From NCBI GenBank assembly GCA_019279435.1, contig JAAALK010000286.1, positions 31,185,712 through 31,249,711 on the forward strand: a DNA stretch of 64,000 bases, read 5' to 3'. Shown here one piece after another: positions 23,704 to 33,843 of the stretch (position 1 is its first letter; every line of letters begins with the position of its first letter). The position numbers and the translations under genes were made by a program. The stretch is from Zizania palustris. Lineage: Eukaryota; Streptophyta; Magnoliopsida; Poales; Poaceae. The notes under the pieces were generated by a model. That model searched no databases. It was not told where the DNA came from and saw only the letters and a list, made by a program, of their open reading frames with translations.

Positions 23704-26591
23704 TGTTTGGGTTGTAGGGAAGCTATGCTAGCCGGCAAATTCAAAATTTTTGCCCCAAAACCTGGAACCATGCATGTGAGGGATCATGAATCGTTACCTT
23801 CTAATGAGAGACGCGCTAGTACAACAAAAGAAGATGTTGGGGAAGCGTGTCCTCGCTTATCCTCGTCTCGCTCAGCCTGTTCCTCGGCGATCCAATCGAC
23901 AAAGATCATCGATGTCCACGTGAATAAGATGATGAGCGCCGCTGTTCGAGAAACGCCTCCACGGAGTCCACACATATAGGGAATGATTGATCCCACGCCG
24001 GTGTGCTAGCACCTCTCGTGAGAACCGGGGATAAATTTCAATCTCAACTCTTGAGATCAAGAAAGAAGGGAGAGGAGAGGTGTGGTGGCTAGGGTGGAGC
24101 ACTTGGGTCTTCTGAAAACCTATATCCACGATTATAATGCCAAGGTATGGGCCTTTAACCACAATTAGATCTTTGACAGATCCAATCTCTTACATTCTGA
24201 TCGGAACTTCTGATACCCTATGAGAACTTCCGATAAAGACTGTCAATCTATAACTCAGCCCGCATTGGAACTTTTGATACCCCTATCAGAACTTCCAATC
24301 TAGCCTTTCGATCTGTAAACCTGATGACCATGGGGACGTGCAAATGGTTGGCCCGATCTTCCGATAGGTACGATTTACGCGACGAGTGGATGTTGATGAT
24401 TTAAGGCTTCCGATCAGGGACTGAAACCTTGCAAATGCTACATCCTCTCATCTAGTTGTTATCAACCACGCTTTCACGTAGTCGACCTCACCAAGAAGGT
24501 TTTGATCTGGCAAATCAATCGTAGAACTTTGCAATAACAAGGTAAACACAATCTGAAATTGTAGATGATAATATAAGCAAAACCCAACCCTAACAGTGGC
24601 GGTCGCCGTCTATTTATAGGGTTTATAGGACCTAGGGCATGGGCCGTATCCTAGGAGGACCCAATTCTAATAGACTCGGGGGGACGTAGTTTAATCGGAC
24701 GCCTAGCTCCCGATTGGTGACTAGTACACTTATTGTCCCGATGACGGAAGGAGGCCATCATCCGAGAGGTGGCCGATGCTGATAGAGGTAGCAGGCGGTT
24801 GTCAACTACATGTCGAGTTGCGGTTGTGTGTTGGGACCGGTCGAAAGTAGGTGGTCAGTCGATCGGCCCGTGAGCTGGTGGAGATTGTCGTGATGGCTGA
24901 TATCGCCAATGATCGGCTGATGGCTTATGCCGATGGAGGCTGATGCTGAAGGTGATCCGAGTGGTGGCCGATGCCGATGGGGGTCACAGTCGGCAATCGG
25001 CCAATGCAACATTTCTTCTCCTATATTCCTGAGTATAATACAATCATAACTAGAACTTAGTAATCCATTCATTGGCGTATCAGCCTGAGTAACCATGAGA
25101 AAATTCACTCGATCATTAAGTTGACGAACTCAGGCATGATTCATCGATCCTTGGTACTCAGGTGTGTGCGTATCGGCCATAGGGATGTCCTCATCAAAAC
25201 CAGAACACATTGGAACTTCCGATCAACCTATTCCAAATCAGAACTTCCGATCTAGCCTTTCGATTTGTAAACGATAACACATTGAACTTCCGATCAACCT
25301 TTTCCAAACCGGAACTTACGGTTTGAACTCTCTATCTCTGAATAAGAAATAATTGGAACTTTTGAATCCAAATTGGAACTTCCGATCTGAGCTCTCGATT
25401 TCACAAACCATAAATTATCGGAACTTCTGAGACCATATCAAAACTTTCGATTTGAGATCTCTATTTATAATTCAGAAAATGATCAGAACTTCCGATCCTC
25501 CGAGAACTTTCTTGGGCACAATTCCTTCATAGCCAACGGTCAGAATTCTCCAGGTGGCTATAACGATCGGGGGTCTGAAGGCTTCTGAGTTCAGCATTCA
25601 GGAAGAGGACCCCTCGACCACCAGCATTTGGATGGTCGCCATCAAGAGCTAGACCATAATTAAATCTCCATAATCCTGCAGTTAATTAGAACGGTTATCT
25701 TCATAATTATTACCCACAAACTGATCATTTTTAGGTCATTAACAGGGCTCATTTCTCATTATTTATAACCCCTGATTCCCTCATAAAAGGATCATAGGAA
25801 TCCTGACGGAAGGATCAGATTATTCTCATATTACACACATATATGAGTAGGATTATAATCCTTCAGGACACCCAAACCTATCTAAACACTCTATCTAAAC
25901 ACGATGTCTCTGTCTCATTGTTGGATATAACCATTGGATCATCGCACGACAGATTGGCCTAACCAAAACCTCTCTTCGGGTACTCTCGTAGAGAACTGTT
26001 GTTCGTACACAACGACAGATAGCTATATCGATTATCATAAGCTTAGTTGGCATATCTGTCATACTCATGATATAATCCCTTATACCTCCCTTTCCATCAT
26101 ATTTGACTGTCAACATTTTTTAGATCAATGTACTAACATATGTTTTGGGGGGAACCATTAAAGTTCTCCTGAATATTTGCTAAGTACCCCTAGTAGTGTC
26201 AGAATCTATTATTTCATCTTTAATCCCAACTATGATATTGTTCTTTATAATCATTAGAAATAGTATGTTCGACTTCTCGCACTTAGTTGCAAGATCATCG
26301 TACTCCATTTTCCTTATGGAGTAATCACAAATGTTAGTGGCAGGAGTCTTAGGGCGGTCAACATCTAACCCCATGTTAAGTTTATTGACTCCGAGCATAA
26401 TAATGACTTTGTCCTTCCATTCCTAAAAATTTGAGCCATTAAAAGTCTCAATGCCACTCAATTGAGAGGTGATGTTCGCCGGGGCTGAAATTCGTGACAT
26501 AATATTAGTGACATAATTAACATGTAGCTAATCTTAAGTTGGTTTGATCAATTGCACATTAACAAAAATAAAATATAATTCGCATCATCAT
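23704..26591 (-). repeat. 5' LTR of element H, copy 1 (interrupted by C)
   Basis: On the minus strand the LTR ends CAACCCAAACA at 23704 next to the PBS. At least 2.9 kb is visible up to the insertion of element C at 26592; its U3 start is not recognised. A TATA box (CTATAAATAG, minus strand) lies near 24610-24620. Between 24200 and 25500 the word GAACTTCCGATC and one- or two-base variants recur many times. No domain is recognisable in the ORFs. AGGAT at 25849-25853 is the unoccupied site that element D filled in the second copy. Confidence 0.7.
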
Positions 26592-27234
26592 TGTTGGGGG
26601 AGATAATCCCGGAAGCCGAAGGAGGGCCCTCGGCCAGGGGGCCCGAAGCCTAACGCCGGGGGCTACCTTCTGGAGGCAAGGGGCCGGAGGCCTCCTTCCG
26701 GAGGAAAGGTGCCGGAGACCGCCCTCCGGCATGAAGACATCGGAGGCCACCCTCCGGGAGAGGATGCCGGAGGCCGCCCTCCGGCAAGAAGGCGTCGGAG
26801 GCTATCCTCCGAAGGAAGATGCCGGAGGCCTCCCTCCGGCAGGAGGACACCGGAGGCCACCCTCCGGGAGCAAGAGATCGGGGGTCCCCCTCCCTCGACC
26901 CGCAGCGGAGCAAGAAAAGGACCGGGCGACCGTACGAAGGGGCGGGATCGCAATCTTCTGGGCCGTGTCAGGCGGCGCAGGCGGCGCCCGACACGGCTGC
27001 TGCGCTGTCAGAGTTGGATCTTCTTGTCTGTACTACGCATCGTCCTTTTTGTCTGTACTACCGACCGGTGTTCGGCCAGGCAGCCGTTGGCGGTCCAGAG
27101 GCACTTGGCCCTCTGGACGGGGCGCCTTATAAATACCCCCCACCTACAGTTGTATAAACAGGCTCAACAGGGCATTGAATACTCTACTCTCATTTTCCTA
27201 AGGAAACCTGCTGGTTTGATCCGTCGTCCCAACA
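26592..27234 (+). repeat. 5' LTR of element C copy 1
   Basis: 643 bp, TGTTGGGGG to GTCCCAACA, with TATA box CTTATAAATA at 27126-27135. Between about 26672 and 26876 seven hairpin-forming words of the type CCGGAGGCCNCCCTCCGG follow each other every 28-30 bp. ORFs across this row in several frames are products of the repeat. Confidence 0.92.
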
Positions 27235-27254
27235 GTTGGCGCCGTCCGTGGGGA
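27235..27254 (+). other. Element C copy 1 primer-binding site
   Basis: GTTGGCGCCGTCCGTGGGGA directly after the LTR. It is identical to the site in D and nearly identical to that in A. Primer tRNA not identified. Confidence 0.85.
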
Positions 27255-27299
27255 CTCTAGTCCGAAAAGCTAGCGTCCTCTACACCCATCCATCCAAGC

Positions 27300-28780
27300 A
27301 TGTCAAGCCGGAAGGGAGCGAGCGCGGCCCCCCTGCGCAGGTCGGCTCGTACCGCCGGGGCCGAGCCCGCCTCAGCCATCGACCCCAACCCTCCGGCCCC
27401 TACCGTTACGCCCGTCGGAACGGCGTTCTCGGTGGGGCCCACCCAGGCACCGGAAGAGATGCTCGAAGCTCGGGGCACTGACGGCCTACCCGAATTGACC
27501 TCCGCCAACCTGGTCGGGTCGCCGGGTGGGCCGCCAGAGCAGCGTCCCCCGAGCGGACCTCTAGTAGTGTCCCTTCGGACAGACTACGTCGGCTCGCGGG
27601 ATCCCGACACCACTTCCGGAGGAAGCGGAAGTCAAGCTGATGCCCTGGCCGCCGAGAACGCTAGGATGAAGGCGGAACTGGCCTTGTGGCATCAGGAAGC
27701 GTCGCTCCGACCCCCGGCCCCTCCGGGGCCCTTCCGCGCCGCGAAAGCCGCGGTCACGGAGTTAAGCGATGACGAGAATCCTCCGGATGAGGAGAACGCT
27801 TCTTACGACGAGGATTCTCCCCTGCACCCGGATCTCCAGAGGGTGCGCTTCGGTTCGAACTTTCGCGCCGCCAAGCTCCCCAAGTACTCCGGGGACTCCG
27901 ACCCCGGCGAGTTCTCTCGTTCGTATGCCCTGGCGATAGAGGCGTCCGGGGGAAGCCGGGACACCATGGCCAAATGCTTCCCCTTGGCGCTCTAAGGGAT
28001 CGCCCTCCGGTGGTTCTGGTCCCTCCGGCCAGGGACTATTCACTCGTGGGAGCAGCTGAAGAAGAAGTTTGTCAACAACTTCCAAGGGACCTTCGTGGCC
28101 CCCATGTCCACCGGGAGCCTCTTCCAAGTGAAGCAGCAGCCCGGGGAAACCTTGCGGCAATACTCCCAGCGCTTCGCACACACCAAGGCCCAGATCAAGG
28201 GGCTCTCGGCTTCCTCCGTCATCGATGCGGCCCGAGAAGGCGTCACCCACCCAGGCCTCCTTGATAAGCTCCACCGGAAGCCTATCTCTTCAGTGGCACA
28301 GCTTATGACGTACTTTAAAGAGTACGCTCGGTCCGAAGAGGGCCAGATACGCCGGCAAGAGATGGTAGTCCCCGTCCGGGCCCCGAGCGCCAGGACATAC
28401 GAAGCGCCCCCGGATCCCAGCCGGGGCGAGCGTCATGCTCCCGACTTCCACCGCCCGTAGCCCGCTCGGCAGGATCTCGTCCATCGGGACTCTCGGCGAA
28501 GCCAAAAGCATTTTCGGGGGGAAGTCCTCAGTATCACCCCCCAAGCGCCCGCCAAGCACCTGCATACGCCCGGCGGAAATCGCCAGGTCGGACCCAAGCC
28601 TCCACCCCGAGCGCCTTCCAGAGGAACCTTTTACTGCAGCGTTCACGGCGCGAACCGGAGCCACGACACCGACTCCTGCCGGACCATACTCGCCCTTCGC
28701 AGCGACTACCTCGAGCGCAATGTCGGTCGCGGCTCCTCCGACCGGGGGAACCCTACCCCTCGGCCAGAAGTGGTCCAAGT
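27300..28780 (+). pseudogene. Element C copy 1 gag
   Basis: ATG at 27300 (MSSRKGASAAPLRR). A disordered N-terminus is followed by the capsid with LHPDLQRVRFGSNFRAAKLP, SRSYALAIEASGG, QQPGETLRQYSQRFAHTKAQ and LLDKLHRKPISS. The zinc knuckle CSVHGANRSHDTDSC (CX2HX5HX4C) is at 28635-28679. In-frame stops TAA 27993-27995 and TAG 28458-28460 are shared with copy 2. Otherwise the frame runs on into protease, so gag and pol were one frame. Confidence 0.88.
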
Positions 28781-29567
28781 AGTTGGGCGCCGCGAAGAGC
28801 CGGAAGTCGTGACCCCGGTCGCGGAGTTCGGCGGAGCCCCGGTCCCCAAGCTGGAAGCCGCCCCAGACCGAGGCAAGCGAGTGGTCCTCCCCATATCCGG
28901 AGGTCGGGCATATCGGCATGTCCGGCCCCTCGATCCTTCTAGAGTGGTCTCATGTCCCCATCACCTTCACCGCCGAAGACGCCTCCGGAGTCAAGTTCCC
29001 GCATGCCGATCCACTCGTCATTTCGGCGGACATCGCCGGGCCGAGGTGCGTCGCATTCTGGTCGACGGGGGGAGTTCCGCTGACATCATCTTTGTGCAGG
29101 CCTTCGATCAGTTGTGCTTATCGCGCAAGCACCTGTTGCCAGCTTCGCGCCCGCTCCAAGGTTTCGCGGGCCCCCCGCTCGATGCGCTCGGCCATGTTCT
29201 GTTGGAGGTGACCTTCGGCAGCGCACCCCTCCAACGCCGCGAAGAGATCCTGTTCGACGTCGTCGACGCTCCGTACGCCAACAACGCTATCTTCGGGCGA
29301 GGGATACTCAACCGCTTCAGCGCCATCGCCCACCACAACTACCTCTGCCTCAAGATGCCAACTCCCGGAGGGGTGTTATCCGTCCTAGGCGACCAAGCCG
29401 CAGCACGCCGGGTCGAGTACGGCCATTCAGCACCGTTGGAGCCGCAGCAAGTCCACAGTGTCCGCGAAGGCGCCGACGAAGCCGGCCTCACAGGAAGCAC
29501 CGATCCTGGGCAGAAGGGGCGCCCCGCCAAACCTCTCCGGAGGGGGAAATCGTTACCAAGACCTTGA
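28781..29567 (+). pseudogene. Element C copy 1 protease
   Basis: The aspartic protease loop VDGGSSADIIF lies near 29061-29093. Relative to copy 2 an 8-base deletion near 28905 scrambles about 45 codons until a 1-base deletion near 29040 restores the frame just before the active site. Another 1-base loss near 29532 shifts the frame again at the end of the protease region (KPL). Copy 2 retains the uninterrupted version here, and element A supports copy 2's EVGHIG as ancestral. Confidence 0.85.
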
Positions 29568-31765
29568 CACAAGGAGGAAAAGAGTACCCGATCAAGTTCG
29601 GAGGGGGCTTGGAGCCGGAGGTTTCAGCGCAGCTCGAGGCCATCATCTGCGGTAACCTCGACATCTTCGCATGGTCTGACGAAGACATCCCTGGCGTCGA
29701 CCGCTCGATCGTCGAGCACTCACTGGCCGTCGATCCGAAGGCACGGCCGGTTTGCCAGGGGCTCCGGAGGCTTTCCACCGAGCGGGCCGAGCTCGCCAAA
29801 GCAGAGACCGACAAGTTGCTCCGCGCGGGGGTCATCCGAGAAGTGAGTCATACCGATTGGTTGTCCAACCCTGTGTTTGTCCAGAAGAAAACATCTGGCA
29901 AATGGCGCATGTGTATCGACTTTACCTCTCTGAATAAAGCTTGCCCCCGTGACCCCTACCCCCTGCCTCGCATCGACCAGCTTGTTGATTCCACAGCCGG
30001 AGCTGAACTCCTCAGTTTTCTCGACGCTTATTCGGGATATCACCAGATCTGGCTAAAACCCGAAGACCAAGTGAAGACCAGTTTTGTCACTCTAGCCAGA
30101 GTATTCTGTTACCTCCGAATGCCCTTCGGCCTCCGTAATGCCGGCGCCACCTTTTTAAGGTTAATCTCCAAAGCCTTAGGTCATCAGCTTGGGCGCAATG
30201 CGGAAGCCTACATGGACGACATTGTCATCAAAAGCGCCTCCAAGAGCCACCATGGCTCGGACATAGCTGAGACCTTCGATAGCCTCCGGCGATGTGGAAT
30301 CCGGCTCAATCCAGACAAGTGCATTTTCGGAGCGCGCGCAGGGAAGCTGCTCGGGTACCTCGTCTCCAGTCGGGGCATCGAGGCCAGTCCAACGCAAGTC
30401 CAAGCACTGCAGAACATGGCTCCCCCCCAGAACCTCAAACAAGCACAAAAGCTGGCCGGGCGGTTGGCCGCCCTTGGTCGATTTCTCGCAAAGTCAGCAG
30501 AACGAAGTTTGCCCATCTTCAAGGCGCTCCGAGGCTCTAAGCATTTTGAATGAACCACCGAGTGCCAAGATTGTTTCCAGCAAATCAAGGACTACCTCTC
30601 CGGCCTCGTAGCCCTTGCCACACCCCGGGCCGACAGCCCTTTGTTGGTTTACCTCGCCGCCTCCGGCAATGCGGCGAGCACGGCCTTGGTTCAAGAGGAG
30701 GAGCTCGGTGGGAAGCTGATCCAGCGCCCCGTCTACTTCGTTTCCGAGGCTTTGACCAAAGCTAAGGCTAGGTATTCCGAGCTTGAGAAGGTGGCTTATG
30801 CCCTCGTCATGGCCTCCCGGAAGCTCCGACATTACTTCCTGGCCCACGACATCGTCATCCCAACCGCCTACCCGCTCGGCGACATGTTCCGGAACAAGGA
30901 CGCCACTGGCCGCATCGGGAAATGGGCGGTGGAATTGGCCCCGTTCGGGATCTCTTTCGTCGCCCGGACAGCCATCAAGTCCCAAATCCTCGCTGACTTC
31001 GTCGCGGAGTGGACGAGGGCCCGAGAACACACGAGCACCGATGCAGGCGAGGGGATCTGGACCGTCTTTTCGGACGGTGCTTACCAGGCCTCGGGGGCTG
31101 GGGCCGGAGCAGTCATTGTCTCCCCGTCCGGCCAGCAGGCCCTGTATTCTGCCCGGCTAAGCTTCAAGGACACCAACAATATCGCTGAGTACGAAGGCAT
31201 CCTCTTGGGACTTCGCAAGGCGCACGCGTTGGGAGCCGCGCGTGTGGTCGTCAAGACTGATTCCCAAGTGGTCACCGGGCACATCGACAAGAGTTTCCGG
31301 GCCAAGCACCCGGACCTCGCCTCCTACCTCGACTCCATCCGCAAGTTCGAAGTATCCTTCAAAGGGATATCCGTCCAGAACATTCTGCGAGGTGACAACG
31401 CCAAAGCAGACGCCCTCGCCAAAGCCGGGGCAGGCGCTCAAGCCCTACTGCCAGGGGCTTTCTTTGAGGAACTCGCTCAACCTTCGGCGCCCCCTCGCAG
31501 TGAGGCGCCCACCTCCGCCGCCCCGAAAGAGCCCGAACCGTCACCACGGCCAGCTCCAGTATTGTGTACGGCCAACGCCGATTGGTGCGAGCCCATCCTG
31601 CGCACGCTAGCAGGTGTCGAGGGCAGCCATCCCAGCCCAGAAAAAGCTCGCCTGCAGCTCCGCGCGAGGTCATTCGAGGTTATCAATGGAGTTCTGTATA
31701 AATCCGGAGTATGCTCCCCACTCCTCCGCTGCGTCTCGCACTCGGACGGAGTTGCCATGCTACGA
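29535..31765 (+). pseudogene. Element C copy 1 reverse transcriptase and RNase H
   Basis: The frame after the shift contains AWSDEDIPGVDRSIVEHSL, IREVSHTDWLSNPVFVQKK, CIDFTSLNKACPRDPYP, FLDAYSGYHQIWL, the RT active site YMDD at 30209-30220, and LGYLVSSRGIEAS. A private nonsense change TGG to TGA at 30551-30553 interrupts the connection region. The rest (30554-31765) is open with FSDGAYQASGAG, AEYEGILLGLRKA and KTDSQVVTGHIDKSF of RNase H. The catalytic residues are intact. Confidence 0.9.
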
Positions 31766-32815
31766 TAGATCCACGAGGGGCTGTGCGGGAGTCACCTGGC
31801 CCCACGGGCCCTCGCAGGCAAGGCTCTTCGGCAAGGCGTGTACTGGCCCACTATCGTCGCTGATGCCGAAGAACTTGTCCGCACCTGCCAGGGATGCCAG
31901 TGGATGGGCCGGCGCAGTCACCGCCCTCTAGCAAGCCTGCTACCTATCCCCCCTGTGTGGCCTCTGGCCCGCTGGGGTATGGACCTCATCGGGCCACTCC
32001 CCAGAGCAAGGGGAAACCTGCGCTTCGCCGTGGTCGCCGTCGAGTACTTCTCCAAGTGGGTTGAAGCGGAGCCATTGACCACCATTACATCCCGAAGCAT
32101 CCAGAGATTTTTCTGGCAGAACATCGTGTGCCGGTTCGGAGTACCCAAGCAGCTCACATTGGACAACGGAACGCAGTTCGACGCTGGCACCTTCCGGGCA
32201 TTCTGCGATGAATTGGGAGTTCAGCTTTGCTTTGCAGCCGTATGGCATCCCCAGTCCAACGGAGCCGTTGAGCGAGCCAACGGACACATCCTGTCAGGCC
32301 TCAATAAACGCATCGTCGGCTTAGCCAAAGGAGTATGGCCTGACGAGCTGCCCAAGATCTTATGGTCCATCCGGACGACTGTTTCTCGGGCCATAGGCTT
32401 CACCCCATTCCGCCTCTTGTTCGGCGACGAAGCAATGACACCAACAGAGCTTCGCGCCGGTTCGCTGCGCGTCATAGCACCCGAAGCCGAGGGCGAGCGC
32501 GCCGTCTCCCTCGATCTGGCCGAAGAGACACGGCTTCGCGCTGTCGCCAACCTATTCCACTATCAGAAAGAGACCAAGGGATGGTACGACCCAAAAGTCA
32601 AGCGCAATGAGTTCCAACCGGGGCACCTCGTCCTCCGCACGGTGGTCGCCCCCACCAAGTTGGGTAACAAGTGGGAAGGACCGTACATTGTCACAAAATC
32701 CGGACGACCGGGATCCTACCGACTCGCTACCCTGGAAGGCGAAGAGCTGACGCATACTTGGCATGTAGAGCATCTGAAGCGCTATTTCCATAAGACCATC
32801 AATGTATTTTACTAA
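31766..32815 (+). pseudogene. Element C copy 1 integrase
   Basis: It is separated from RNase H by an in-frame TAG (31766-31768) that replaces the Gln before IHEGLCGSH. The same stop is in copy 2. It has HEGLCGSH...TCQGCQW (zinc-binding HHCC), WGMDLIGPL, LDNGTQFD and GAVERANG (D, D, E), WYDPKVKRNEFQPGHLVL and a C-terminus at THTWHVEHLKRYF. From 31769 to 32815 the frame is open. In copy 2 one extra T ends it three residues after KRY. Confidence 0.9.
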
Positions 32816-32917
32816 GTGGCTGATGACGCCTGTTTTTGCCTCCCAATTGTATAATAAAATCTTCAGACAAATGTTTCGCCCAAAACAAATGGCGCAACGA
32901 CTCCAGGAATTTTGCTC

Positions 32918-33670
32918 TCGGGTTCCGAGCTCCGGCTCGACGCACCCTCGGGTTCCGAGCTACGACTCGCCGCACCCTCGTTCTCGGGTTCCGAGCCCCG
33001 GCTCGACGCACCCTCGCTTTTGGGTTCCGAGCCACGGCTCGACGCACCCTCACCCTCGGGTTCCGAGCAACGACTCGATGCACCCTCGCCCTCGGGTTCC
33101 GAGCTACGACTCGACGCACCCTCGCTCTCGGGTTCCGAGCAACGACTCGACGCACCCTCGCTCTCGGGTTCCGAGCTAAGACTCGACGCACCCTCGCTCT
33201 CGGGTTCCGAGCTACGACTCGACGCACCCTCGCTCTCGGTTTCCGAGCAACGACTCGACGCACCCTCGCTTTCGGGTTCCGAGCTACGGCTCGACGCACC
33301 CTCACCCTCGGGTTCCGAGCAACGACTCGACGCACCCTCGCTCTCGGGTTCCGAGCTACGACTCGACGCACCCTCGCTCTCGGGTTCTGAGCAACGACTC
33401 GACGCACCCTCGCTCTCGGGTTCCGAGCTAAGACTCGACGCACCCTCGCTCTCGGGTTCCGAGCTACGACTCGACGCACCCTCGCTCTCGGGTTCCGAGC
33501 TAAGACTCGACGCACCCTCGCTCTCGGGTTCCGAGCTACGACTCGACGCACCCTCGCTCTCGGGTTCCGAGCAACGACTCGACGCACCCTCGCTCTCGGG
33601 TTCCGAGCTACGACTCGACACACCCTCGCTCTCGGGTTTCGAGCTACGGCTCGACGCACCCTTGCTCTAA
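32918..33670 (+). repeat. 36-bp minisatellite, 21 units, element C copy 1
   Basis: The word GGGTTCCGAG recurs at 32920, 32950, 32986, 33022, 33058 and then every 36 bp to 33634, giving 21 units. Each unit holds the hairpin CTCGG-GTT-CCGAG followed by ACTCGACGCACCC. Because 36 is a multiple of 3 and the unit lacks stops in most frames, ORFs of 250-286 codons appear on both strands (SEPESEGASS- or ARNPRARVRR-type repeats). These are not genes. The array lies between integrase and the antisense gene. Confidence 0.93.
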
Positions 33671-33843
33671 GGTTACGAGCTCCGGCTTGACGTGGAGTGC
33701 ATTCTCCGCACTTTCTCTCATAAACTACTTAGCGCCCAGCCGGCAAGCCAGCTACCTGCTAAGGGGGGGAAGAGAAGGAGCAAGGCGTAGACTGCAGTAA
33801 GCACAGAAGGTGTACAATGTTAATTACAAATCGAAGAAGAGAA

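Noticed and set aside
25895..26398. ORFs of 72-75 codons preserved in both H LTR copies (also 48549-49052)
   Set aside because: Identical only because the region was duplicated. No start context, domain or codon bias supports coding.
30494..31030. 178-codon minus-strand ORFs opposite RT/RNase H (also 53158-53694)
   Set aside because: Shadows of the sense coding frame with strong third-position GC bias.
32799..33670. ORFs of 250-286 codons on both strands coding Ser/Glu- or Arg-rich repeats (also at 55464-56355)
   Set aside because: They are translations of a 36-bp minisatellite whose period is a multiple of three. Several frames are open at once and none has a domain.
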